Part shown: one piece after another, positions 8,465-17,071 of the stretch
Layout of the letters: every line of letters starts with the position of its first letter
Position numbering within the stretch: position 1 is the stretch's first letter
Assembly: GCA_902497035.1 (NCBI GenBank)
Contig: CABVDL010000005.1
Location: 1-59,681 of the forward strand
Direction: 5' to 3'
Length of the DNA: 59,681 nucleotides
DNA from: an uncultured Prevotella sp.
GTDB taxonomy: Bacteria > Bacteroidota > Bacteroidia > Bacteroidales > Bacteroidaceae
The notes under the pieces: model-generated
Seen by the model: only the letters and a program-made list of their open reading frames with translations
Told to the model about the DNA's origin: nothing
Databases searched by the model: none
Position numbers and translations under genes: made by a program

Positions 8465-9024
8465 TGACAATTTCGCAGCGTTTCTACAGTTGGGTACTCT
8501 TCAGATGCCTTGGCTGGAAGGTCAATGTTACGGAGGAGTTTCCCGAAAAGTATATTATTGCCCTGGCTCCTCACACGAGCAACTGGGACTTTATTCTTGG
8601 GCAGTTTTATATGCGGTCGCAGAATTTGAGAATCAATTTTCTAATGAAGAAAGAGTGGTTCTTCTGGCCCATGGGCATTCTGCTGCGGCGCATGGGTGGC
8701 ATACCCGTCTATCGGTCGAAACACACAAAAGTCACCGACCATTTGGCAGAGGAGGCCAGACACCGTGATTCATTCAGACTGTGCATTACCCCGGAGGGGA
8801 CGCGCTCGCCCAATCCCGAGTGGAAGAAGGGCTTCTACTATATTGCCCTGAAAGCCCAGATTCCTGTATTGCTCTTTGGCATTGACTATAGCCGAAAGCT
8901 TATCCAATGCACCAAGAGCTTTGTCCCTACGGGTGACATCGAAAATGAGATGAGGGCCGTAAAACTGTACTTTAAGGACTTCAAGGGAAAGTATCCTGAG
9001 AAGTTCGCTATTGGAGAACTATAG
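8464..9024 (+). CDS. PlsC-like 1-acylglycerol-3-phosphate acyltransferase family protein
   Basis: Member of the membrane-associated lysophospholipid acyltransferase family, expected to move an acyl chain onto a glycerophosphate or related acceptor. The 186-residue protein has the catalytic HxxxxD motif (PHTSNWD) near its start, a GGIPVYRS segment (motif II region) and PEGTRS (motif III). The start at 8464 is chosen because it overlaps the previous stop by one base (TAATG). An upstream in-frame start would run through the previous gene. It is shorter than typical PlsC (about 240 residues), like many compact Bacteroidota members. Substrate unknown. Confidence 0.85.
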   Translation: MTISQRFYSWVLFRCLGWKVNVTEEFPEKYIIALAPHTSNWDFILGQFYMRSQNLRINFLMKKEWFFWPMGILLRRMGGIPVYRSKHTKVTDHLAEEARHRDSFRLCITPEGTRSPNPEWKKGFYYIALKAQIPVLLFGIDYSRKLIQCTKSFVPTGDIENEMRAVKLYFKDFKGKYPEKFAIGEL

Positions 9025-9031
9025 GCAGATA

Positions 9032-11929
9032 ATGGCAAAAGTATTTAGCTTATTCTTTTTTCTTGCAGCCTTTCCTGCAAGTGTTCTTGCCCAGGAATCG
9101 GAAATCCGTCAGAAGGCGGAACGTAATCTGTCGGCCTTTTTCTCTACTTATCACGCCGACGACACCTATTTTGCCCATCAGCCACGGCTGAAATCGCTGA
9201 CGGTGGATGACAGGCAACGTGAGGTCAAGGTCGTTGCCGATGCCTCCTTCGCCCAGCAGGACTTTACTGACAAGACGGTCAGCAAAGTCTACAAACGCAT
9301 CAGAAAAGTACTTCCAAAGCCGCTTAACAAGTATGCGTTGACGGTGACAACCAACGGTATGCCCATCGAGTATTTGATTCCTGACTATCGGCTCAGTACC
9401 GACGAGGGCCACGCGCTATGGGGAAAAATTGACCATAGCGGCAGACCATGGGTTGAAAATGTCTCGTCGCCAATCCGCATGACCAAAGGCCTTAGCGGAC
9501 GCCATCTGACGGTATGGGCCTCTCACGGCAGCTATTACAACAACAATAACGGCAAGTGGCAATGGCAGCGTCCGCAGCTTTTCGGAACTTCAGAGGACCT
9601 TTTCACACAAACTATAGTCGTGCCATTCCTCATCCCCATGCTTGAGAAAGCAGGGGCCAATGTGTTCACCCCACGTGAGCGAGACTGGCAGACAGCTGAA
9701 TATGTCATTGACCCAGATGGCGGCATCTCCTGTCAGCCTCGTGACTACCAGGAGTTCTCAGGCCGCAACGACTGGGAGTACACCACGGAGCCAGGTTTTG
9801 CCGCACATGAAGGCAACTACCAGGACAATGAGTCGCCTTTTGTCGCAGGTCGCGCGCGCCAGATAAAGACGACTAAGAAGTCGGACGCGGCGTTCGTAAA
9901 ATGGCAGCCAAGGTTTAAGAATGGTGGCAGCTATGCGGTTTATGTGAGTTACCAGACCAATTCCAAAAGCATTGATGATGCCCACTACACGGTGTTCCAT
10001 CAAGGCCAAGCCACAGAGTTCAACGTCAACCAGCGTATGGGTGGCGGTACGTGGGTGTATTTGGGCACTTTCACCTTTGACGCGGGAAGCAGTGTTGACA
10101 ACTGCGTTATGCTTAGCAATCAGAGCAAGCACAAGGGCGTGGTGACGGCCGATGCCGTCCGCTTTGGCGGAGGCATGGGCAACATAGCACGCGGCGGAAC
10201 CACAAGCGGATACCCAAGGGCATTGGAGGGAGCACGCTACGCCGCGCAATGGGCCGGAGCCCCCTACTCCGTCTATGGCGGTCGGAAAGGGACAGATGAT
10301 TATTCTGACGACATCAACGTGCGCTCGCTGATGAGCAACTGGTTGTCAGGCGGCTCGGTCTATAACCCTGTACAAGACGGCAAGATGGTTCCCATAGAGC
10401 TTTCATTAGCCGTACATAGCGATGCGGGCTACGATGCCATGGTCATCGTCGGCAGTCTTGCCATCTGCACTACAGATTTTAATGACGGACGACTGGCATC
10501 CGGAGTGACTCGTCAGGCATCCAAATTGTTTGCCTCGCAGCTGCTCAACAATGTCTGTTCCGACCTCTCATCGAAGTATAAAAGCTGGAACAAGCGCTAC
10601 CTGTGGGACCGCAACTATTCAGAGACGCGGTTGCCTGCTGTGCCCTCAGCAATTTTGGAGACCATGTCGCACCAAAACTTCAACGATATGGTGTTGGGCG
10701 AGGATCCCAATTTTAAATTCGACTTAGCACGCTCAGTCTATAAGACAATAGCCCGTTTCGTCAACGGCATGCACGGCCGTCCGACGGTCATTTCCCCTCT
10801 TAGCCCGGAAAACTTCTCAGTGCAACTCAATGGTAGTCAGGCCAATCTCAGTTGGACTCCGCAGTACGACCCTCAGGAGCCAACTGCCACACCTACGCGC
10901 TACGTCCTATACACGGCCATTGGAAAGGCAGGCTTCGACAACGGAGTTGTCATCAACAAGCCTTCAGCAACGGTCAATTTGGATCCGGGTGTTGTCTATC
11001 GGTTCCGCGTTACTGCGGCCAATGCGGGTGGCGAGAGCTTCCCCTCAGAGACGATGGCAGCCGTTTATGAACCGCGGGCAACGCAGACCGTGTTGGTCGT
11101 CAATGGCTTCCATCGCTTGTCGGGTCCCGCAGTGGTAAACAATGAAACGGAGCAAGGATTCGATTTAAGTAGTGATATCGGAGTCAGCTATGGAGTAACT
11201 GCCGGCTGGAATGGCAGACAGCTTAACTTCAACAAGCGGTCTGGAGGCACCGAGGGTCCTAACGGATTAGGCTATAGTGGCAATGAACTCGCGGGCCGTT
11301 TCATCGCCGGCAACGATTTCAACTATTCCGTTGTCCACGCTGAGGCGATAGCCTCTGCTCATCGGTACAATGTGGTGAGTTGCAGTTCAAAGGCCATTGA
11401 GAACGGAAAGGTCAAGCTTGATGACTATCCTGTCGTTGACCTGATACTTGGACTTGAGCGTTATCAGCCGTCAGCGGTGAAGTTCTACAAGACTTTCACC
11501 CCCACCATGCAGCAGAAGATTTCGGGCTATGTCAATCATGGGGGACGCATGTTGGTGAGCGGAGCCTATGTTGCCACAGACATGAGTGATGCCGACGATG
11601 TGAACTGGCTCCAGCACACTTTCCATCTGATGTCTGGAGGACCGGTAAGAACAGACTCCATCAATGGCATTAATGGCATGGGACTGAGCGGCATAGACTT
11701 CTGCAGGCAGCTCAATCCAAAGCAATATGCCGTGCAGCAGGCTGACTGTCTGTTGGCCGACGCGCCTGCTGCCTGCGTCATGCAATACGCAGACGGGGCT
11801 TCGGCCGCAGTGGGCTATGACGGCAACGACTACAAGACGCTTGTCATGGGCTTTCCGTTTGAAAGCATCTGCGATGGTGGCATAAGGGCAAATATTATGA
11901 GGGGCATACTCGCCTTTCTGTTAAAATAA
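9032..11929 (+). CDS. Secreted amidase_3-like protein with inserted golvesin-like domain, FN3 and C-terminal domain
   Basis: A 965-residue secreted protein. The ATG at 9032 is preferred because it starts a clean signal peptide (MAKVFSLFFFLAAFPASVLA); a TTG at 9011 lies inside the previous gene. The N-acetylmuramoyl-L-alanine amidase (amidase_3) fold seems split. WASHG (His165) and SEDLF (Glu188) come first, a golvesin/xanthan-lyase-like module lies at about 230-385, then LAVHSDAG (His462) and AILETMSHQ (Glu543) complete the zinc site and catalytic Glu. A fibronectin type III domain (about 590-685) and a DJ-1/ThuA-like C-terminal domain follow. Peptidoglycan cleavage in the periplasm or at the cell surface is inferred. 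Such proteins are often annotated only as golvesin or xanthan-lyase-like. Confidence 0.72.
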   Translation: MAKVFSLFFFLAAFPASVLAQESEIRQKAERNLSAFFSTYHADDTYFAHQPRLKSLTVDDRQREVKVVADASFAQQDFTDKTVSKVYKRIRKVLPKPLNKYALTVTTNGMPIEYLIPDYRLSTDEGHALWGKIDHSGRPWVENVSSPIRMTKGLSGRHLTVWASHGSYYNNNNGKWQWQRPQLFGTSEDLFTQTIVVPFLIPMLEKAGANVFTPRERDWQTAEYVIDPDGGISCQPRDYQEFSGRNDWEYTTEPGFAAHEGNYQDNESPFVAGRARQIKTTKKSDAAFVKWQPRFKNGGSYAVYVSYQTNSKSIDDAHYTVFHQGQATEFNVNQRMGGGTWVYLGTFTFDAGSSVDNCVMLSNQSKHKGVVTADAVRFGGGMGNIARGGTTSGYPRALEGARYAAQWAGAPYSVYGGRKGTDDYSDDINVRSLMSNWLSGGSVYNPVQDGKMVPIELSLAVHSDAGYDAMVIVGSLAICTTDFNDGRLASGVTRQASKLFASQLLNNVCSDLSSKYKSWNKRYLWDRNYSETRLPAVPSAILETMSHQNFNDMVLGEDPNFKFDLARSVYKTIARFVNGMHGRPTVISPLSPENFSVQLNGSQANLSWTPQYDPQEPTATPTRYVLYTAIGKAGFDNGVVINKPSATVNLDPGVVYRFRVTAANAGGESFPSETMAAVYEPRATQTVLVVNGFHRLSGPAVVNNETEQGFDLSSDIGVSYGVTAGWNGRQLNFNKRSGGTEGPNGLGYSGNELAGRFIAGNDFNYSVVHAEAIASAHRYNVVSCSSKAIENGKVKLDDYPVVDLILGLERYQPSAVKFYKTFTPTMQQKISGYVNHGGRMLVSGAYVATDMSDADDVNWLQHTFHLMSGGPVRTDSINGINGMGLSGIDFCRQLNPKQYAVQQADCLLADAPAACVMQYADGASAAVGYDGNDYKTLVMGFPFESICDGGIRANIMRGILAFLLK

Positions 11930-11941
11930 TCAACTTATTAA

Positions 11942-12280
11942 ATGCAGCTTATGAAAATTCAAGCCAATCACTCAGGAACAAGAAGTATTGAGGTAACGGA
12001 AAAACACCTTGAGACTATTGACAAATATTCACTTCTCCGCAATCTCATCGACAGCAACGGCATTATCGATGAGACAGTACTCGACAAATTGAAGTTCAAT
12101 GTGCGTGCTATTCTTGAGTCGGAGATCAATAAGGACAACGACCTCCTTGACCTCTGTCTTGACGTCATCTACAACAACAACATGAAAGCCTATGGCTTGC
12201 ACGAGCTTGTCCTGCTCTTTATCAAATGGAAAGGAGAGCGCGAGGGAAGCGAGCAGGCTGACACTCAGACAGAACTGTAA
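11942..12280 (+). CDS. Hypothetical protein, 112 residues
   Basis: A small soluble, acidic, helical protein without signal peptide or membrane segment. The start may be 11942 or the second ATG at 11951 (MKIQANHSG). It sits 12 bases after the amidase-like gene and three bases before the YgiQ gene, so it belongs to the operon. No family recognised. A Glu/Thr-rich tail follows a predicted helical core (about residues 20-95). Confidence 0.72.
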   Translation: MQLMKIQANHSGTRSIEVTEKHLETIDKYSLLRNLIDSNGIIDETVLDKLKFNVRAILESEINKDNDLLDLCLDVIYNNNMKAYGLHELVLLFIKWKGEREGSEQADTQTEL

Positions 12281-12283
12281 AGC

Positions 12284-14266
12284 ATGGCATACCAACTCAC
12301 CGACTTCCTGCCCACGACTAAAAAGGAATGTCTATTGCGTGGATGGGACCAGCTCGACGTCATCATGTTCTCCGGCGATGCCTACGTCGATCATCCGGCT
12401 TTTGGCGCCGCAGTGATTGGTCGTGTGCTGGAGGCAAGTGGCTACCGTGTTGCCATCGTTCCGCAGCCAGACTGGCACGGCGACTTCCGTGACTTCAAGA
12501 AGTTGGGACGCCCTCGCCTTTTCTTTGCCGTCTCACCGGGCAACATGGACAGCATGGTCAACCGCTATACGGCCAACCGCCGCATGCGCCACGATGATGC
12601 CTACAGTCCTGACTCGCGCCACGACATGCGCCCCGACTATCCCAGCATCGTCTATACCAAAATACTGAAGAAGCTTTATCCTGACGTTCCCGTGGCTCTT
12701 GGCGGCATCGAAGCTTCCCTGCGACGTCTGACTCATTACGACTATTGGCAGGACAAGCTTTGTAAGCCCATATTGTGCGACAGCGGAGCTGATATTCTGC
12801 TCTATGGCATGGGAGAGAAAAACACGCTCAGGCTCTGCGAGGAACTGGATGCGGGACGTTCCATCATTGACATCACCGACATTCCGCAGACAGTATTCCT
12901 GCGCCGTAAAGAAGATATTCCCGGAGGAATCACTTCCGACGACATCGTGCTACATTCCTATGAGGAGTGTCTTCGCAGCAAAAAGGCGCATGCGGAGAAC
13001 TTCCGGCATATTGAGGAGGAGAGCAACCGCATGCATGCGCAGCGCATCCTGCAGGGAGTTGGCGAGCTGTATGCCATTGAAAATCCGATGTTTCCGCCAA
13101 TGACAACCGAGGAGCTGGACGCTGCCTATGACCTGCCCTATACCCGTCAGCCTCATCCCAAATATAAAGGAAAGACCATCCCGGCTTATGAGATGATTAA
13201 ATACTCAATCAACCTCCACCGAGGATGCTTTGGCGGATGCGCCTTTTGTACCATCTCGGCTCATCAGGGAAAGTTTGTCGTTTGCCGTTCCAAGGAAAGC
13301 ATTCTGAGGGAAGCCCGACAGGTGGTTGCGATGCCTGGCTTCAAGGGCTATATCTCTGACCTCGGCGGTCCCTCGGCTAATATGTACGGTATGCACGGCC
13401 GCAACCTAAAAGCCTGTGAACACTGCAAGCGTCCGTCGTGTATCAATCCGACGGTCTGTCCGAACCTCATCACCGACCACAGCAAGCTGCTCGACATTTA
13501 TCATGCCGTCGACGCGCTGCCGGGCGTAAAGAAGAGCTTCATCGGAAGTGGCGTGCGTTATGACCTCATCCTGCACAAAAGCAAGGATGAAAAGTCGAAC
13601 CAGGCCGCCTTGCAATATGCAAGAGAACTTATCACCAAGCATGTGAGCGGACGGTTGAAAGTGGCACCCGAAAATACGTCCGACCGTGTGCTTAAGTTCA
13701 TGCGGAAACCGTCGTTCCAACTGTTCTATGATTTCAAGCGGCTCTTTGACCAAGTCAATAAGGAGGCTCACCTCAATCAGCAGCTCATACCCTACTTTAT
13801 CAGCAGCCACCCTGCATGCCACGAGGAGGACATGGCGGAGCTGGCTGTCATCACGAAAAACCTTAGCTTCCATCTTGAGCAGGTGCAGGACTTCACGCCA
13901 ACTCCTATGACGGTCAGTACGACTGCCTTTTACACGGGTTTTGACCCTTATACGCTTGAGCCGGTATTCTGCGCCCACACACCGAGAGAAAAGCTTCAGC
14001 AGCGTATGTTCTTCTTTTGGTACAAGCCGGAGGAGCGACGAGGCATAGAGAGTGAGCTGAGGCGCATAGGACGTGCCGACCTCATCGGGAAGCTATACAA
14101 TGGGATTCCATACGATGGCCATGTACATTACGACCCCAGGGCGGTAGGCAGCTCACCTGACACCAAGCATATGAAAAAGAGAAAGTCTTTCAATCCAAAC
14201 TTTCAAAATAACGGACACCACCGTTCGTCTAAGAAGTCATCAGGCAACAAACAATGGAAATCATAG
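12284..14266 (+). CDS. YgiQ family radical SAM protein
   Basis: Radical SAM enzyme of the widespread but biochemically uncharacterised YgiQ family. The 660-residue protein has the family N-terminal domain, then the iron-sulfur motif CFGGCAFC in HRGCFGGCAFCTISAHQGK, then CEHCKRPSCINPTVC, a possible extra metal-binding Cys cluster. The C-terminus is basic and low-complexity (KKRKSFNPNFQNNGHHRSS). Length is near the family norm. It overlaps the next gene by 13 bases. The reaction is unknown. Confidence 0.9.
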   Translation: MAYQLTDFLPTTKKECLLRGWDQLDVIMFSGDAYVDHPAFGAAVIGRVLEASGYRVAIVPQPDWHGDFRDFKKLGRPRLFFAVSPGNMDSMVNRYTANRRMRHDDAYSPDSRHDMRPDYPSIVYTKILKKLYPDVPVALGGIEASLRRLTHYDYWQDKLCKPILCDSGADILLYGMGEKNTLRLCEELDAGRSIIDITDIPQTVFLRRKEDIPGGITSDDIVLHSYEECLRSKKAHAENFRHIEEESNRMHAQRILQGVGELYAIENPMFPPMTTEELDAAYDLPYTRQPHPKYKGKTIPAYEMIKYSINLHRGCFGGCAFCTISAHQGKFVVCRSKESILREARQVVAMPGFKGYISDLGGPSANMYGMHGRNLKACEHCKRPSCINPTVCPNLITDHSKLLDIYHAVDALPGVKKSFIGSGVRYDLILHKSKDEKSNQAALQYARELITKHVSGRLKVAPENTSDRVLKFMRKPSFQLFYDFKRLFDQVNKEAHLNQQLIPYFISSHPACHEEDMAELAVITKNLSFHLEQVQDFTPTPMTVSTTAFYTGFDPYTLEPVFCAHTPREKLQQRMFFFWYKPEERRGIESELRRIGRADLIGKLYNGIPYDGHVHYDPRAVGSSPDTKHMKKRKSFNPNFQNNGHHRSSKKSSGNKQWKS

Positions 14267-15801
14267 AACGAAAGATTGCGGGCAAGTGCGGCAATGACGC
14301 AGCTTGTGAGGATGGCATCATTGCGACGAATGACTTTGTTGCGGTCATTGACGGGAGTACCAGCAAGACAGGCTTCAGGTTCAGTCGTGACTTGACCAAC
14401 GGGCGTTTCTGCATGTTGCTGCTTTCCAAATTGATAAGTGAGATGCCGAAAGACATCACGCTTGATGGTTTCTGCTCTGATGCAACAGCCTGCATTCACA
14501 GTTATTATCAGTCTGACGAGACAACGTTTCTCTCACATCCCGAGCGAAGGATGTGCGCCAGCGTGGTTGTATACAGCAGCCAACGAAATGAAATCTGGAT
14601 GATTGGTGACTGTCAATGCATGGTCGACGGTGTGCTGTATGCCAATGGGAAACCCTCGGAGGCCAGTATTGCCGCGAAACGTGCCAAGTTGTTCTCAGTC
14701 ATGGCCAGAGAGCATCCTGATATGATACAGAATGGTCTGCTGGTCAATGACTATGCGCGTAAGGCTGTGTTGCCTGAGCTCATCAGTGCCATGAAAGACG
14801 AGAATAAGACTTATGCCGTGATTGATGGATTTACGGTTTATGCAGGTGGTATCAGAACCATCAAGTTGGATGACGGTTACCATGAGGTAGTGCTTGCCTC
14901 TGATGGTTATCCATTCCTCCGCACGACACTACAGAAGAGTGAAGCCAAACTGGCCAGACAACTGCAAAACGATCCCTATAACATTCAGTCTTTCAAGGCA
15001 ACAAAGGGATTGATGAAAGGCAATATCTCGTTTGACGACCGTGCTTACATACGCTTCAATACGGGCGAAAGCCAGCGCTACTTCATCCGTCTGTCTTTCG
15101 ACGGTACGCAATATCATGGTTGGCAGATACAGCCCAATGGCATGTCGGTTCAGCAGAAACTACAGGATTGTTTGTCGAAGCTTTTGCGCCGGCCCGTCGA
15201 AGTTACCGGTGCCGGACGCACGGACGCGGGTGTCCACGCCCGCACCATGGTGTGTCATTTCGATTTCACCGGCCCGTTGGACGAGCGGCATCTTTGTTAC
15301 CGGCTCAACCAGATTCTGCCTTGTGACATCAGCTGCGAGCGTATCGAGAAAGTGAGCAGTGAGACACACGCACGTTTCTCGGCCTGGTTACGCACCTATC
15401 ATTATTACATTCACACAAGAAAGGACCCTTTCCTGCGACACTTCTCTGTTGAGACCCACTACAATCTTGACTTTGGATTGATGAATAAGGCTGCTGCTTA
15501 CCTGCTGCAAGTCAACGATTTCAAGGCGTTCTGCAAAGCCGGGGCTGACAACAAAACGACACTCTGTAAGGTGACAACAGCCAAATGGGTACAGACGGGT
15601 CCCCACACCTGGTACTTTGAGATTACGGCCAACCGCTTCCTGCGCAACATGGTTCGCGCCGTGGTCGGTACATTGTTCGATGTGGGCCGTCACTGTATCA
15701 CCCTGGACCAGTTCCGTAATATTGTAGACAACGGAAGCCGCAGTGACTCAGGAGAGTCCATGCCGGCCCATGGACTTTTCCTTTGGGAAATCGAATATTA
15801 A
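14254..15801 (+). CDS. truA: Fusion of PP2C-like phosphatase domain with tRNA pseudouridine synthase TruA
   Basis: One uninterrupted 515-residue frame with two enzyme-like parts. Residues 1-269 read as a PP2C (PPM) phosphatase domain with the expected acidic metal-binding pattern: CEDG (Asp20), VIDGST (Asp33), MIGDCQ (Asp119), LASDGY (Asp217) and FDDRAY (Asp261/262). Residues 275-515 are complete TruA, which makes pseudouridine at tRNA positions 38-40. It has RLSFDGTQYHGWQ, the catalytic GAGRTDAGVHAR (Asp324), FLRNMVR and a normal C-terminus. No ATG, GTG or TTG sits at the usual TruA start, so separate translation looks unlikely. The frame overlaps the YgiQ gene. Stand-alone TruA is about 245-270 residues. 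Confidence 0.9.
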   Translation: MEIIERKIAGKCGNDAACEDGIIATNDFVAVIDGSTSKTGFRFSRDLTNGRFCMLLLSKLISEMPKDITLDGFCSDATACIHSYYQSDETTFLSHPERRMCASVVVYSSQRNEIWMIGDCQCMVDGVLYANGKPSEASIAAKRAKLFSVMAREHPDMIQNGLLVNDYARKAVLPELISAMKDENKTYAVIDGFTVYAGGIRTIKLDDGYHEVVLASDGYPFLRTTLQKSEAKLARQLQNDPYNIQSFKATKGLMKGNISFDDRAYIRFNTGESQRYFIRLSFDGTQYHGWQIQPNGMSVQQKLQDCLSKLLRRPVEVTGAGRTDAGVHARTMVCHFDFTGPLDERHLCYRLNQILPCDISCERIEKVSSETHARFSAWLRTYHYYIHTRKDPFLRHFSVETHYNLDFGLMNKAAAYLLQVNDFKAFCKAGADNKTTLCKVTTAKWVQTGPHTWYFEITANRFLRNMVRAVVGTLFDVGRHCITLDQFRNIVDNGSRSDSGESMPAHGLFLWEIEY

Positions 15802-16194
15802 AGATGACTGACCAGGGCCACAAGGTAGACTATATGGCCAGCAATGAAGTCCAGAGCAATTACGACACAAGCGAATGTCGTTCACTACAATGCAAAGAAA
15901 CTCACCAACACTTGGAATACCCCTCCTCATCAATGCCAAGAAGCCGGATGAGGAGAAGGGTATGTACTACTATGCTGCGGGGTACAATGAGCCGAAATTA
16001 ATTCTGTGGACGAGTGTCAATCCAATTGCATGTTTAAAACTGGATTTCCGACTATCGGGTAAAACAGAATTTTCAGAAGTCCGAAAGTTATGAAGTCATG
16101 CCATTACTTTGATGATACCTTATTATCAGATAATTATGCATGCATTTGAACTTCTGGACTTCTCTAATTAAGATGTCCCCTCTTTCTTTATTGG
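15802..16194. other. Non-coding spacer after the truA fusion
   Basis: About 390 bases without a convincing gene. Short open frames on the plus strand (such as 15875-16093, without an ATG start) show no recognisable family and may be decayed coding DNA. An imperfect inverted repeat, AGAAGTCCGAAAGTT (16075-16089) and AACTTCTGGACTTCT (16149-16163), could form a long hairpin between the converging transcripts. Confidence 0.5.
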
Positions 16195-17019
16195 TTAATA
16201 ATCGTTTTCGTCTTCGCTGATTTCCTCAGCCTCATAGTTGAGTTCGTCAGGACTTGTCTCGTAGGTGGTGCGATAACTTTCTTCGGTCAGTTTATCATCG
16301 TCGAAGGTGTCATCGTCATCGTCGTTAGCTTCTTCGTTATTATCCGTTTCGTCATCTTTGAAGTCGGCATCTTCATCCTCGTGGTCAATGCTGCTGTCGT
16401 TATCTTCATCGTCATACGGCTGTACGACAGGCTTCTCTTCAATTTCAGGCTTCTCCTTAACAAAGATGGCCTCAATCCAAGTACCCTTGGGGATTTCCAA
16501 CACCTCATATCCGTCGGCCTTTTTCTTCTCATACAGACCACCGGCTTTATGTAGTCGATTGGCAGGAAGTGTGGTGGTAGAGATGTCAAAGCCACTCTCG
16601 ATGATGTCTTGAACACTTTGTGGAAGCGACTCCCAACCTCCGCCGAAATTACGCTCCAGCACCTCAGTCAGTTTGGATGCGGAGATGTGGCGGATATTCT
16701 CATACGTAAGGTCAGTGACACGCATGATAGCGCGTTTCTTTATGGCAATCTTTTGCTTCTCCTCTGCGTTGGGGGAGAGTTTAATCATGCCAACCTTGAA
16801 GCCGCGGCCTTCATATTTTTTTATAATCTCCGGTTTATCAACTTTGATTTCCTCAACCTCGAATGCACTGCGGATAATATCAGTGTATCGACTTAAGTTG
16901 TCCTTGAGGTCGGCGTCGTGTTCTGCGGCTTCCCACATGCGGAAGATGTCATTCTCTTGTATATCCCAAACGTTACCCTTGGTTAGAGTCTTCAAAGAAA
17001 CAGCTTTTTTATTCTTCAT
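16195..17019 (-). CDS. Hypothetical protein with long acidic C-terminal tail
   Basis: A 274-residue soluble protein of no recognised family. The ATG at 17019 (MKNKKAVSLK) is chosen over an upstream TTG because it lies about 20 bases after a good -7 box. The first ~195 residues are of ordinary composition, with LEIPKGTWIEAIFVKEKPE near the end. The last ~75 are almost wholly Asp and Glu (for example NDDDDDTFDDDK). Such tails are found in nucleic-acid mimics, histone-like binders and chaperones, but nothing here decides between these. It converges with the truA operon. Confidence 0.75.
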   Translation of the reverse strand: MKNKKAVSLKTLTKGNVWDIQENDIFRMWEAAEHDADLKDNLSRYTDIIRSAFEVEEIKVDKPEIIKKYEGRGFKVGMIKLSPNAEEKQKIAIKKRAIMRVTDLTYENIRHISASKLTEVLERNFGGGWESLPQSVQDIIESGFDISTTTLPANRLHKAGGLYEKKKADGYEVLEIPKGTWIEAIFVKEKPEIEEKPVVQPYDDEDNDSSIDHEDEDADFKDDETDNNEEANDDDDDTFDDDKLTEESYRTTYETSPDELNYEAEEISEDENDY

Positions 17020-17040
17020 GATGCATTGTATTATTTGCTG

Positions 17041-17048
17041 CAAAAGTA
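17041..17048 (-). promoter_or_regulatory. -7 box of acidic-tail protein promoter
   Basis: TACTTTTG on the minus strand matches TAnnTTTG, about 21 bases before the chosen ATG at 17019. Confidence 0.45.
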
Positions 17049-17071
17049 ATTATAAATTCATAATCTGCAAA

